Source: an uncultured Aquimarina sp. (lineage in GTDB: Bacteria > Bacteroidota > Bacteroidia > Flavobacteriales > Flavobacteriaceae). From it: 64,000 nucleotides of DNA. Both the position numbers and the translations under genes were made by a program. Shown one piece after another: positions 53,753 through 63,138 of the stretch (positions within the stretch are counted from its first letter, which is position 1; each line of letters opens with the position of its first letter). The notes under the pieces were generated by a model, which was given only the letters and a program-made list of their open reading frames with translations, was not told the DNA's origin and did no database searches. The stretch lies in contig CANMSO010000005.1 in assembly GCA_947500545.1 (NCBI GenBank), positions 455,968-519,967 on the forward strand, given 5' to 3'.

Positions 53753-54706
53753 TTACCCTTTGAAGACTCCCATATCTGCATATTTGTTCATTCGATTTTC
53801 AACCAAATCTTCTGGTGATAAGTTTTTTAATTCATCATAGGTAGAAGAAATTTTATCTCGAACGGTTTTAAATATTTTTTCACGATCACTATGAGCACCT
53901 CCAAGCGGTTCTTTTACTATTTCGTCAATAAGTTTTTGTTTCTTCATGTCCGTAGCAGTAAGTTTCAAGGCCTCAGCCGCTTGTTCTTTAAACTCCCAAC
54001 TACGCCATAGAATTGAAGAACAGGATTCTGGCGAAATAACAGAGTACCATGTATTTTCTAGCATTAGTACTTTGTCACCTACTCCTATACCCAGTGCTCC
54101 TCCACTTGCTCCTTCTCCTATTATTACAACTATAATAGGGACTTTAAGACGAGTCATTTCTAAAATATTACGGGCAATTGCCTCTCCTTGTCCACGCTCT
54201 TCAGCTTCTAATCCAGGGTAAGCTCCTGGTGTATCAATAAAACATACTACAGGAAGATTAAATTTCTCAGCACTTTTCATTAATCGCAGTGCTTTGCGAT
54301 ATCCTTCTGGATTCGCCATTCCGAAATTACGATATTGCCTGGTCTTAGTGTTATATCCTTTTTGTTGACCAACGAACATAAAACTTTGATTGCCAATCTT
54401 TCCAAGACCACCAATCATTGCTTTATCGTCCTTAACATTACGATCACCATGTAATTCTAAAAACGATTCTCCACAAATTGCATCGATATAATCCAAAGTG
54501 TAAGGTCTAGAAGGATGCCTTGACAGCTGAACTCGCTGCCATGGTGTGAGGTTTTTATATATTTCTTTCTTGGTTTCTTTCAGTTTTTTTTCAATTTGCT
54601 TACAGGTGTCCGTAACATCTACTTCACTCTCTTCACCTATGGCGCAAGCTTTCTCAAACTGATCTTCAAGATCTTTAATGGGGAGTTCAAATTCTAAATA
54701 TTCCAT
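53753..54706 (-). CDS. accA: Acetyl-CoA carboxylase carboxyltransferase alpha subunit
   Basis: 317 aa; ATG at 54706 gives [17 protein letters not shown], more typical than the TTG two codons upstream. Motifs: [59 protein letters not shown] and the oxyanion-hole region [37 protein letters not shown]. It transfers carboxyl from biotin to acetyl-CoA in fatty acid synthesis with AccD, which is not in this window. Confidence 0.97.
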   Translation of the reverse strand: MEYLEFELPIKDLEDQFEKACAIGEESEVDVTDTCKQIEKKLKETKKEIYKNLTPWQRVQLSRHPSRPYTLDYIDAICGESFLELHGDRNVKDDKAMIGGLGKIGNQSFMFVGQQKGYNTKTRQYRNFGMANPEGYRKALRLMKSAEKFNLPVVCFIDTPGAYPGLEAEERGQGEAIARNILEMTRLKVPIIVVIIGEGASGGALGIGVGDKVLMLENTWYSVISPESCSSILWRSWEFKEQAAEALKLTATDMKKQKLIDEIVKEPLGGAHSDREKIFKTVRDKISSTYDELKNLSPEDLVENRMNKYADMGVFKG

Positions 54707-54744
54707 AATCAAGAATATAATTTATGTTAACTAGGGTTAGCCGA

Positions 54745-54752
54745 CAAATATA
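54745..54752 (-). promoter_or_regulatory. Bacteroidota -7 box upstream of accA
   Basis: TATATTTG on the minus strand matches exactly, 38 nt before the start codon; the nearest TTG is 24 nt upstream, a little far. Confidence 0.45.
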
Positions 54753-54758
54753 AAAACT

Positions 54759-55691
54759 TTACTTCGTAATGTTATGCAAAGTTGGTGGTCTTTTTCTTTT
54801 TTTAGCATTTTTGAATATTCCGTTCAATATTACGGTCCCAATTATAATCAGTGCTCCATAATAAAATTGAGGGCTCATTTTTTCTGAATTTCCAAAAATT
54901 AAAACTGCTAATAATATCCCGTATACAGGTTCTAAATTCACCGTTAACATAACAGTATAAGGGCTTAAGTACCTCATTACCTGTACAGAACCGATAAATG
55001 CATATGCAGTACAAACAGATGCCAATATTAGCATATATATCCAATCTGAAGTTGATAATTGAAAGAAAGAAACTGTAAAACCTTCAGCTTCATTCCCAAA
55101 AAAGGTTATCCCTAGTAAATAAAGAGTTATTACACCTACTCCACTTAATAATTCATAAAAAGAAATCATCGAAGGGTTGTATTGCTGAGCTATTTTTCCA
55201 TTTATCAATGAGAAAACAGAAGATAAAAATGCAGAACACAATGCATAGATGATACCTTCACTATAATCTCCTTCTACCTTAAAAATGATATATAACCCTG
55301 TGATTACTAGTAATCCAAAAATAACCTCATACCAAATTATTCTTCTTTTATAAAAAATAGGTTCTAGAATTGATGTAAAAAAAGCGCCAGTAGATAGCGT
55401 TGCTAAAGTTATGGATACATTAGAAACTTTAATAGCCGCAAAAAAGGTTATCCAATGCAATGCTATTATTATACCGGATAAAAAAAGTGTCAGAAACAAT
55501 TTTCTGGTTACTACTAAAGATATTTTTTTGATATAAATAAATACGTAAATAAAACCAGATGCCAAAAGCATTCTATACCAAACCAATGGTAATGCATCGA
55601 TAGAAATTAATTCTCCCAATATTGCTGTAAAGCCCCAAACAAAAACTATAAAATGTAAATGAAGATAATTTTGAAGTTTAACGTTTGGCAT
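54759..55691 (-). CDS. EamA-family (DMT) membrane transporter
   Basis: 310 aa with ten predicted helices in two EamA halves: LHFIVFVWGFTAILGELI at the N-terminus and the second half opening with YALCSAFLSSVFSLINGKI. The end is a basic KNAKKRKRPP tail. It probably exports a small metabolite; substrate unknown. Its start overlaps the end of the LptG-like gene by 14 nt, so the tgt-lptG-EamA genes form one operon. Confidence 0.9.
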   Translation of the reverse strand: MPNVKLQNYLHLHFIVFVWGFTAILGELISIDALPLVWYRMLLASGFIYVFIYIKKISLVVTRKLFLTLFLSGIIIALHWITFFAAIKVSNVSITLATLSTGAFFTSILEPIFYKRRIIWYEVIFGLLVITGLYIIFKVEGDYSEGIIYALCSAFLSSVFSLINGKIAQQYNPSMISFYELLSGVGVITLYLLGITFFGNEAEGFTVSFFQLSTSDWIYMLILASVCTAYAFIGSVQVMRYLSPYTVMLTVNLEPVYGILLAVLIFGNSEKMSPQFYYGALIIIGTVILNGIFKNAKKRKRPPTLHNITK

Positions 55692-56748
55692 TGTACAACA
55701 GATAAATTGCTAAAATTCCAAAGGAAACGTTAGGAAACCATACGGCAACAATAGGAGGAAAATCAGATTGATTGGCTAACGTACCCAGTACCTTGTCAAA
55801 AAATATAAAAACAAATGCCAATGAAATACCTACAGCAAGATTAACCCCCATTCCTCCACGTCTCTTCATTGAGGAAACTGCAACTCCTATAATAGTAAGA
55901 ATAAAAGCGGATATAGGTATACTCCATCTTTTATATGCAACTACTTTGTAGCGATTTATATCTGAGGAACCTCGCTTACTTTCCTTTTCTATAAACTTGC
56001 TTAATTGTGTGTAATTAAGTGTTTCTGCGACATAAGTAACAGGTGTAAACTCATCTATATTAAAGGGCAGAATTGTATCTTTTTTTCTTGCTTTTTCCAG
56101 AATATCCCTGTCATCTAATATCTTCCGTTTTACAAAATCTGTTAACTCATAAATACTATCTTTAAAAGTAATTTTTCTGGCAGAAATCTTGGTGTCTAAA
56201 ACATTACCATTAAAGTATTCTAAAGTAAAATTTGTAGCAGACTTTTCTAAAGGTTTAAAATTATTTGCATACAAAAATATACTATCGTTAAGTTGACGAT
56301 ATACATTTTTGGTTTCTTGTACTTTTTTACCTTTCTTAAGGTAAGAGTACTTAAATTCATTAAACCCTTGACTAGCTTTTGGAGCTAAAAACAATCCCAT
56401 AGCTAGTGCACCTACACAAATAATTATAGCACCAATCATATAAGGTCTTAAAAATCTCCAAAAAGAAACCCCAGAACTTAGGAATGCAATAATCTCGGTT
56501 TTATTGGCAAGCTTAGACGTAAACCATATTACAGATAGAAACACAAACAGAGGAAACAATAAATTAGCAAAATAAATTGTAAAATCTAAATAATAACCTA
56601 CAACTGCAGCAACAGGAACTTTGTGCTCTAGCATATTGTCTATTTTTTCAGAAAGATCTACAATGATTCCAATAGGAATAAACAATAATATCATTGTAAA
56701 AAATGTCCCTAAATACCTCTTAAGTATGTACCAATCTAGTATCTTCAA
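55678..56748 (-). CDS. LptF/LptG-family permease
   Basis: 356 aa with three N-terminal helices (LKRYLGTFFTMILLFIPIGI; TIYFANLLFPLFVFLSVIW), a large periplasmic beta-jellyroll domain (about 135-265) and three C-terminal helices (WSIPISAFILTIIGVAVSS). It matches the YjgP/YjgQ family that moves lipopolysaccharide with LptB. Whether this is LptF or LptG is not certain. One base after tgt, and overlapped by the EamA gene. Confidence 0.92.
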   Translation of the reverse strand: MKILDWYILKRYLGTFFTMILLFIPIGIIVDLSEKIDNMLEHKVPVAAVVGYYLDFTIYFANLLFPLFVFLSVIWFTSKLANKTEIIAFLSSGVSFWRFLRPYMIGAIIICVGALAMGLFLAPKASQGFNEFKYSYLKKGKKVQETKNVYRQLNDSIFLYANNFKPLEKSATNFTLEYFNGNVLDTKISARKITFKDSIYELTDFVKRKILDDRDILEKARKKDTILPFNIDEFTPVTYVAETLNYTQLSKFIEKESKRGSSDINRYKVVAYKRWSIPISAFILTIIGVAVSSMKRRGGMGVNLAVGISLAFVFIFFDKVLGTLANQSDFPPIVAVWFPNVSFGILAIYLLYNAKR

Positions 56749-56749
56749 A

Positions 56750-57880
56750 TTATAATCTTTTATCCATTTGTTTAACCATCATATTTTTCCAGGAATAAAA
56801 ATCTCCAGCTAAGATATGTTTTCTTGCTTCTCTAACCAACCACATATAAAATCCTAAATTATGAATAGTAGCAATCTGTTTTCCCAATAATTCATTAACA
56901 GAAAATAAGTGTTTCAAATACGCTTTAGAATATTCGGTGTCGACAAAAGTAATTCCCATCTCGTCAATAGGCGAAAAATCATCTTCCCATTTCTTATTTT
57001 TCATATTAATAGTCCCATGTGCCGTAAATAACATACCATTACGTGCATTACGCGTTGGCATAACGCAATCAAACATATCTACTCCTAACGCAATATTCTC
57101 TAGAATATTAATTGGTGTACCTACTCCCATCAAATAGCGGGGTTTATCTTCTGGTAAAATATCGGTAACGACTTCAGTCATAGCGTACATTTCTTCTGCA
57201 GGCTCTCCAACAGACAATCCTCCGATTGCATTACCTACCGCTCCTGCATTTGCAATATATTCTGCAGATTGCATTCTGAGGTCCTTATAAGTACTCCCTT
57301 GCACTATGGGAAAAAAAGCTTGATCATATCCATACTTAACAGGAATTTTTTGAAGATGTTGCATACAGCGGTCTAGCCACCTATGCGTCATATGCATACT
57401 GCGCTTGGCATAATTATAATCACAAGGATAAGGAGTACACTCATCAAAAGCCATAATGATATCAGCACCAATAGTACGCTGTATCTCCATTACATTTTCT
57501 GGAGTAAAAACATGATATGACCCATCAATATGTGATTTGAACTTAACCCCTTCCTCCTTAATTTTACGATTAGCTGATAAAGAATATACTTGATACCCTC
57601 CACTATCAGTAAGAATATTTCGATCCCAATTCATGAATTTATGCAATCCACCTGCCTTTTCAAGAATTGGAGTTTTAGGTCTTAAATACAAATGGTAAGT
57701 ATTACCTAAAATAATATCAGGGTTAATATCATTTTTCAATTCACGCTGGTGAACACCCTTTACTGTTGCAACCGTTCCTACGGGCATAAAAATTGGCGTT
57801 TCAATCACACCGTGATCTGTAGTTATTTTTCCAGCCCTTGCTTTACTTTGAGGGTCTTTAGACAAAAGGTCAAATTGCAT
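56750..57880 (-). CDS. tgt: tRNA-guanine transglycosylase lacking zinc cysteines
   Basis: 376 aa. It inserts preQ1 in GUN-anticodon tRNAs. The active-site motifs are intact: LTDSGGYQVYSL (first Asp), IMAFDECTPYP, GGLSVGEP and FDCVMPTRNARNG with the nucleophile Asp near residue 270. Where the E. coli enzyme has the zinc motif CxCxxC followed by NYSRAYL, this protein has GITFVDTEYSKAYL, so all three Cys are missing, although TIHNLGFY retains the His. The gene starts the tgt-lptG-EamA operon and is divergent from transketolase. Confidence 0.96.
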   Translation of the reverse strand: MQFDLLSKDPQSKARAGKITTDHGVIETPIFMPVGTVATVKGVHQRELKNDINPDIILGNTYHLYLRPKTPILEKAGGLHKFMNWDRNILTDSGGYQVYSLSANRKIKEEGVKFKSHIDGSYHVFTPENVMEIQRTIGADIIMAFDECTPYPCDYNYAKRSMHMTHRWLDRCMQHLQKIPVKYGYDQAFFPIVQGSTYKDLRMQSAEYIANAGAVGNAIGGLSVGEPAEEMYAMTEVVTDILPEDKPRYLMGVGTPINILENIALGVDMFDCVMPTRNARNGMLFTAHGTINMKNKKWEDDFSPIDEMGITFVDTEYSKAYLKHLFSVNELLGKQIATIHNLGFYMWLVREARKHILAGDFYSWKNMMVKQMDKRL

Positions 57881-57900
57881 ATTTTCTTTTTGATAGAGCG

Positions 57901-57908
57901 CAAAGATA
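57901..57908 (-). promoter_or_regulatory. Bacteroidota -7 box upstream of tgt
   Basis: TATCTTTG on the minus strand, 20 nt before the tgt start codon; no clear TTG at 19 nt. Confidence 0.4.
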
Positions 57909-57996
57909 ACTAACTAAAATTACATTGATAAACTTAGGTTTTCGAAAACTTTTCGTTATTAACAACGCTTTCTTAATTAAAAGCTGCATATACATT

Positions 57997-58026
57997 TTGT
58001 CACCGTATACAAAACCTGTATTTTTG
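57997..58026 (+). promoter_or_regulatory. Promoter of split transketolase genes
   Basis: TTG (57997-57999), 19 nt, TATTTTTG (58019-58026), an exact -33/-7 pair 30 nt before the start codon. Confidence 0.75.
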
Positions 58027-58056
58027 GGGCTTTATTATCAAGAAATCAGCATTATA

Positions 58057-58902
58057 ATGCCAAAAACACAACAATTAGAAGATTTTGCAACACAGGTTCG
58101 TAGAGATATTCTACGCCAGGTACACAAAGTAAACTCAGGGCACCCAGGTGGTTCTTTGGGGTGTACAGAATTTTTTGTCGCTCTTTATCAAGAAATTCTT
58201 GAAAGAAAGGATGGTTTTGATATGGATGGGATTGGAGAAGATCTTTTCTTCTTATCTAACGGTCATATCTCGCCAGTATACTATAGTGTATTAGCGCGTA
58301 GCGGGTATTTTCCTGTAGAGGAATTAAATACGTTCAGACTAATCAATAGTAGACTACAAGGACACCCAACAACACATGAAGGTCTTCCTGGAGTACGTAT
58401 AGCTTCTGGGTCATTAGGTCAGGGGATGTCTGTAGCACTTGGGGCTGCACAAGCTAAAAAACTCAACAACGACCCTCATTTGGTATTTAGTCTGCACGGT
58501 GATGGTGAATTGCAAGAAGGACAAAACTGGGAAGCTATTATGTATGCTGCTGGTAAAAAAGTTGACAACATAATTGCGACCATTGATCTTAACGGTCAGC
58601 AAATTGATGGCTCTACAGATGATGTACTTCCTATGGGAAATGTAAAAGCAAAATTTGAAGCTTTTGGTTGGGATGTTATGGAAATTAAAGAGGGTAATAG
58701 TCTTAGCGCCGTAATTGAAGGGTTGAAAGAAGCTAAAAGTAGAACAGGTAAAGGAAAACCTGTTTGTATACTAATGCATACTGTAATGGGGCATGGTGTA
58801 GATTTTATGATGCATACTCACGCATGGCATGGTAAAGCTCCTAATGATGAACAATTGCAAATAGGATTAGATCAGAACCCTGAAACCCTTGGAGATTATT
58901 AA
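58057..58902 (+). CDS. Transketolase, N-terminal (TPP-binding) subunit
   Basis: 281 aa. A much earlier ATG would add 44 unrelated residues and run through the promoter; ATG at 58057 (MPKTQQLEDFATQVRRD) is the proper start. Contains HPGGSLGCTEFF, GHPTTHEGLPGVRIASGSLGQG and the TPP motif GDGELQEGQNWEAI ... IATIDLNGQQ. It lacks the pyrimidine domain, which is supplied by the next gene. In the pentose phosphate pathway it moves two-carbon units. Confidence 0.95.
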   Translation: MPKTQQLEDFATQVRRDILRQVHKVNSGHPGGSLGCTEFFVALYQEILERKDGFDMDGIGEDLFFLSNGHISPVYYSVLARSGYFPVEELNTFRLINSRLQGHPTTHEGLPGVRIASGSLGQGMSVALGAAQAKKLNNDPHLVFSLHGDGELQEGQNWEAIMYAAGKKVDNIIATIDLNGQQIDGSTDDVLPMGNVKAKFEAFGWDVMEIKEGNSLSAVIEGLKEAKSRTGKGKPVCILMHTVMGHGVDFMMHTHAWHGKAPNDEQLQIGLDQNPETLGDY

Positions 58903-58923
58903 TATATCCAAACTAAAAAGAAA

Positions 58924-59877
58924 ATGAAAAAATATATAGATACAGGAAAAAAAGATACTCGTTCAGGATTTGGAGCTGGTTTGGAAGAATTAGGTAAGAC
59001 AAATGAGAATGTTGTTGCATTGTGTGCCGATCTAATTGGATCGCTTAAAATGGACGCTTTTATTGCCAATCACCCAGAGCGATTTTTTCAGATAGGGATT
59101 GCAGAAGCTAATATGATGGGAATTGCTGCCGGATTAACAATTGGAGGAAAAATTCCATTTACGGGGACATTTGCAAACTTTTCTACAGGACGTGTTTATG
59201 ATCAAATTCGTCAATCTATTGCTTACAGTGATAAAAACGTGAAAATTTGTGCTTCGCACGCTGGTTTAACTTTAGGAGAAGATGGTGCTACGCACCAAAT
59301 CCTAGAAGACATCGGTCTTATGAAGATGTTACCAGGAATGACAGTGATAAACACTTGTGATTATAATCAAACTAAAGCAGCTACTATTGCTATTGCAGAT
59401 CATCATGGGCCAGTTTATCTAAGATTTGGTAGGCCAAAAGTAGCAAATTTTACTCCTGAAGATCAAAAATTTGAAATTGGAAAAGCCGTGCTATTACAAG
59501 AAGGTACAGATGTAACTATTGTAGCCACTGGTCATTTGGTATGGGAAGCCCTTCAGGCTGCAGAGTCTTTAAATGAAGAAGGAATAAGTGCCGAAGTGAT
59601 TAATATTCATACTATTAAGCCGCTGGATGATGAAGCAATACTAAATTCAGTAAAGAAAACTGGATGTATAGTTACAGCTGAAGAACATAATTATTTAGGA
59701 GGGCTTGGAGAAAGTGTTTCTAGAGTTCTTGCCAAAAATCACCCTACTCCTCAAGAATTTATTGCAACCAAAGATACTTTTGGAGAAAGTGGAACACCAG
59801 AGCAACTTATGGAAAAATATGGCTTAAATACTGAAGCAATTCATAATGCTGCACATAATGTTATAAAGAGAAAATAG
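58924..59877 (+). CDS. Transketolase, C-terminal subunit
   Basis: 317 aa with a pyrimidine-binding domain (RSGFGAGLEELGKTNENVVALCADLIGS; FFQIGIAEANMMGIAAGLTIGG, with the catalytic Glu in GIAEANM) and a C-terminal transketolase domain (VTIVATGHLVWEALQAAESL; VTAEEHNYLGGLGESV). It combines with the upstream half to form the complete enzyme. Terminator follows. Confidence 0.95.
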   Translation: MKKYIDTGKKDTRSGFGAGLEELGKTNENVVALCADLIGSLKMDAFIANHPERFFQIGIAEANMMGIAAGLTIGGKIPFTGTFANFSTGRVYDQIRQSIAYSDKNVKICASHAGLTLGEDGATHQILEDIGLMKMLPGMTVINTCDYNQTKAATIAIADHHGPVYLRFGRPKVANFTPEDQKFEIGKAVLLQEGTDVTIVATGHLVWEALQAAESLNEEGISAEVINIHTIKPLDDEAILNSVKKTGCIVTAEEHNYLGGLGESVSRVLAKNHPTPQEFIATKDTFGESGTPEQLMEKYGLNTEAIHNAAHNVIKRK

Positions 59878-59899
59878 AAATTCTACACATTAGTAATAT

Positions 59900-59932
59900 A
59901 GCCTTCTGAAGAGATTCAGAAGGCTTTTTTTT
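59900..59932 (+). terminator. Terminator after transketolase genes
   Basis: AGCCTTCTGAA/TTCAGAAGGCT 11-bp stem with GAGA tetraloop followed by eight T residues. Confidence 0.96.
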
Positions 59933-60133
59933 ATAGACAAAAGCAGAACTACAAGTACCCCCCTTTTAGAATAAAGCCTTGAATAAATATGAGTAATCTC
60001 GATAACTTTTCTAAACATTCTGGCAGGCTTTTTGATAATCTAAACAGAATAAAAAAAGACTATAATCGTTTTATAAACACTAGCCATTACACCAACTCAT
60101 TCAATTATTTATTAATCAAAAAATTATTTTACA

Positions 60134-60739
60134 ATGAAAAATGTATTTGTTTTTTTAATTCTATTTAGTTCATTTTCTGTGTTTTCTCAAGAAAACAGAA
60201 TAACTTTTGGAGTAAAAGCCGGTCTTAATTATGGTGATAATGGTAAAATCGAAGTAGCCGACATTACCAACTCAGGAAATAATATTTTATCAGAGAGAGC
60301 AGATGACCGTGTTGGATATCATATAGGTGTTTTCTTGAGAGGAAAACTCACCGATAATATTTACATAAAACCCGAATTACAATATACTGTTAACAATAGT
60401 TCTTACGATATTCCAGGGTCTAGCTTGGATTATGATATTAAAAAATTAGACCTACCAATACTTGTAGGAATATCCGTTTTAGGTCCGATTCATGTTTTTG
60501 GAGGTCCTGCCCTTCAATTTATAGTAGATAATGATCTTGAAGATGTACGGTTAGGAGATGTGAAAAATGAATTTACTGTAGGTATGCAATTTGGTGCAGG
60601 TATTCAATTAGGAAAGCTAAATGCCGATATTAGATATGAGCGAGGGCTAAGTAAAAATAGAGCCGAATCAATTGATCCAGGAATTAGAGTAGACTCAAGA
60701 CCCAATCAATTTATTCTTGGTTTAGCTTTGGATTTATAA
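60134..60739 (+). CDS. Outer membrane beta-barrel (porin-like) protein
   Basis: 201 aa. Signal peptide MKNVFVFLILFSSFSVFSQ followed by alternating amphipathic strands: RITFGVKAGLNYGD, IYIKPELQYTV, LPILVGISVLGPIHVFGGP, FTVGMQFGAGIQLG, and a C-terminal NQFILGLALDL ending in an aromatic-rich strand. This is the PorT/OMP_b-brl_2 type small barrel. Function not known. Confidence 0.88.
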   Translation: MKNVFVFLILFSSFSVFSQENRITFGVKAGLNYGDNGKIEVADITNSGNNILSERADDRVGYHIGVFLRGKLTDNIYIKPELQYTVNNSSYDIPGSSLDYDIKKLDLPILVGISVLGPIHVFGGPALQFIVDNDLEDVRLGDVKNEFTVGMQFGAGIQLGKLNADIRYERGLSKNRAESIDPGIRVDSRPNQFILGLALDL

Positions 60740-60754
60740 AATCATATTAATTTT

Positions 60755-60792
60755 AAAAAAACTCCGGTAAAAATTTTTACCGGAGTTTTTTT
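60755..60792. terminator. Bidirectional terminator, 38-nt perfect palindrome
   Basis: Left arm of seven A, CTCCGGTAAAAA, and its exact reverse complement, with T runs both ways; between convergent porin and FKBP lipoprotein genes. Confidence 0.93.
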
Positions 60793-61988
60793 TATTGCTC
60801 ATTTTTAGATTCTCTATCGTCAGGATCTAGATGGTTATATATTCCATCTCCATCATCATCATAAAATGTTATCTCATCCAAAGTAACAAAACCATCTTCT
60901 AAGGCATCAGGAGCAAGAGTAATCTCATCCATAGTTTGTGTACCATCTCCATCATCATCTGTATCTGCATAATTAGCTAAACGATCTCCATCTGTATTAT
61001 CGTCTTCATCCAATACCAATCTATCTCCATCTGTATCTTCAAGGTATGATGGGATACCATCTCTATCATGATCAGATTCATTTATACTATATAATTGAAT
61101 ATTAAAGATTAAAGGAGCATATAAAGGAATCCCAGAATTTGTAGGTGGTGCAGCAAAATAAGCAAGTCCAGAAGGCATAAATACAGTAAACTCACCAAAA
61201 TCATCATTATAATCAACTGTACCGTCTGAATTAGTCATAAACCCTGAAGCTCCGCTATAATCAACCAAAGCTTCTCTCCAACCTTCTACCACAGTAACCT
61301 GATCAAACCATAGCGGAGTCGTTCTATTGTCAAAAATTCTACGATCAGGATTATTATTATCTACAGGATCTTTATCATCTATGATCCCATCGTTATCTGA
61401 ATCTGGTTCTGATGCTAAGTCTGGGTTATCAGCATCACTATCATCAGCTATACCATCATTATCAGCATCTGGTCTAGTTGTAGGAGTTTCATCTTCACCA
61501 AAAGCAGATCCATCTTCTCTAGAATCAATATCTGCAGCATTAGGAATTCCGTCTCCATCTCTATCCTGATAATCAAATAGCAATTCACCTCTATAAGTTA
61601 CCAAAGTAGAATCTGCAAATGTAGGTTGCCTTTGGTCCGGAGCTCCTTGATCAAAGCGTAAAAAGTACAGTTTATATGTTACATCATCTCGTGTAACTTC
61701 TTTTGACACTAAAGAATCAGAATCTTTTAAACGTTGGCGACCACTGTTTTCACCAGCAATAGTATCAAATCGTACGATTTTATAATCTGGATTAATAGGG
61801 TTATCAACCAAAGTATAAAAATGGGTTTCAAGATACTTCTCTAATATTTCAGCATCTATGACTTGTTGTTCTGCCCTGTCTCTTAAAGGTTCAGTGGTAA
61901 CTCCTCCATCATCATCGTCATCGTTATTACAAGCATATAATGCTGCCAAAGCTGTTACAATGACAAAAATATATTTTCTTACATTCAT
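60792..61988 (-). CDS. FKBP-type PPIase lipoprotein with calcium-type acidic repeats
   Basis: 398 aa. The upstream TTG-type start region is rejected; ATG at 61988 begins the lipoprotein signal MNVRKYIFVIVTALAALYAC. An FKBP fold runs from about 97 (YKLYFLRFDQ; STLVTYRGELLFDYQ) to about 310 (FTVFMPSGLAYFAAP; IPLYAPLIFNIQLYSI) but is split by about 80 residues of DxDxDG thrombospondin type-3-like repeats (DRDGDGIPN, DADNDGIADDSD, DSDNDGIIDDKD) and followed by another acidic cluster to the end. The FKBP active site may be kept, but the insertion is unusual. Extremely acidic, presumably binds calcium at the cell surface. Confidence 0.88.
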   Translation of the reverse strand: MNVRKYIFVIVTALAALYACNNDDDDDGGVTTEPLRDRAEQQVIDAEILEKYLETHFYTLVDNPINPDYKIVRFDTIAGENSGRQRLKDSDSLVSKEVTRDDVTYKLYFLRFDQGAPDQRQPTFADSTLVTYRGELLFDYQDRDGDGIPNAADIDSREDGSAFGEDETPTTRPDADNDGIADDSDADNPDLASEPDSDNDGIIDDKDPVDNNNPDRRIFDNRTTPLWFDQVTVVEGWREALVDYSGASGFMTNSDGTVDYNDDFGEFTVFMPSGLAYFAAPPTNSGIPLYAPLIFNIQLYSINESDHDRDGIPSYLEDTDGDRLVLDEDDNTDGDRLANYADTDDDGDGTQTMDEITLAPDALEDGFVTLDEITFYDDDGDGIYNHLDPDDRESKNEQ

Positions 61989-62027
61989 CTGATTACTTTT
62001 TTGAGGGCGCAAGATACGATTTTCTTG

Positions 62028-62035
62028 TACTTTTG
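62028..62035 (+). promoter_or_regulatory. Bacteroidota -7 box upstream of S4-domain gene
   Basis: TACTTTTG matches exactly, 42 nt before the start codon; TTG found 24 nt upstream. Confidence 0.45.
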
Positions 62036-62077
62036 TTTCACTATTAATTAATATAAAACGCATTTTAATAATTTTTT

Positions 62078-62467
62078 ATGCGAGTTGACAAATATTTATG
62101 GTGTATCCGATACTTTAAAACAAGAAGTATTGCTACTAAAGCTTGTAAAGAAGGTAAAGTGAGAGTCAATGGTGACCTTATAAAACCTTCCAGAGAAATC
62201 TATCCTATGGATAAAATTACTGTTCGAAAAAATCAAATAAACTATGAACTTGTTGTATTAGACACACCTGATAGCCGTATTGGGGCTAAATTGGTCGATA
62301 TATATCGTAAAGACACCACTTTGAAAGAATCGTTGCAAAAACTTGACCTTTTAAAGTATTCTAAAGATTACTATCGAAAAAAAGGAACTGGAAGACCTAC
62401 CAAAAAGGATCGTAGAGATATCGATGATTGGTATACTGACGCCCCCCAAGATGATAGCGAAGAATAG
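62078..62467 (+). CDS. S4-domain RNA-binding protein, HslR (Hsp15) type
   Basis: 129 aa. The N-terminal S4 motif MRVDKYLWCIRYFKTRSIATKACKEGKVRVNG is followed by the family tail KPSREIYPMDKITVRK and a basic C-terminus with RKKGTGRPTKKDRRDID. Hsp15 binds blocked 50S subunits; the exact role here is inferred. It is divergent from the FKBP lipoprotein with 89 nt between starts. Confidence 0.93.
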   Translation: MRVDKYLWCIRYFKTRSIATKACKEGKVRVNGDLIKPSREIYPMDKITVRKNQINYELVVLDTPDSRIGAKLVDIYRKDTTLKESLQKLDLLKYSKDYYRKKGTGRPTKKDRRDIDDWYTDAPQDDSEE

Positions 62468-62637
62468 TAAAAACAATTTAATAATTCTATTGATTCTCTA
62501 ACATATACAGAACTCTTTTTTATATTTGAAAACCCTTAGGAATGATTTATTTGAAGATAAAATCCATAAACATTAAGAACATGATTATCCCGGATAGTCT
62601 ATCTTTGGATTAATAATGACAATCTATAATTCAATAT

Positions 62638-63138
62638 ATGCAAACCGATAATAATATTATACTTACCCACGAACAGATACAGCATAAAATAAAGCGTATC
62701 GCTTATCAGATATATGAAACTAATGTTGATGAGAAAGAAGTAGTCATTGCAGGGATTGCTGAAAACGGATTTATTTTTGCCAAACGCTTAAAGGAAACTC
62801 TAGAGGAAATTTCTAATATTAAAGTACTACTATGTGAGGTGACTATGGATAAAAAATCTCCAAATAAAACAATACAAACTTCTATTGAACCTGAAGAATA
62901 CAAGAATAAACCAATCATACTTGCTGATGATGTACTTAATTCTGGAACAGCACTTATTTATGGTGTAAAACATTTTTTAGATGTTCCACTAACAAGGTTT
63001 AAAACTGCTGTTTTAGTAAATCGAAATCACAAAAAATACCCAATTAAAGCAGACTTTAAAGGGATTTCTTTATCAACATCATTACATGAACATGTAGAAA
63101 TAAAATTTGGAACCCAAGATCTTGCTATCTTAAAATAA
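62638..63138 (+). CDS. Phosphoribosyltransferase, PyrR/HPRT-like
   Basis: 166 aa type I PRTase. PRPP-binding loop ILADDVLNSGTAL near residues 98-110, N-terminal hood IAGIAENGFIFAKRL. It resembles PyrR or purine PRTases, but the RNA-binding features of PyrR cannot be judged. It overlaps aroK tail to tail by 9 nt. A -7 box TATCTTTG at 62600-62607 lies 30 nt upstream. Confidence 0.88.
   Translation: MQTDNNIILTHEQIQHKIKRIAYQIYETNVDEKEVVIAGIAENGFIFAKRLKETLEEISNIKVLLCEVTMDKKSPNKTIQTSIEPEEYKNKPIILADDVLNSGTALIYGVKHFLDVPLTRFKTAVLVNRNHKKYPIKADFKGISLSTSLHEHVEIKFGTQDLAILK

Noticed and set aside
59989..60165. Open frame of about 58 codons from ATG at 59989
   Set aside because: It runs into the porin signal peptide in another frame, with no promoter or family match.
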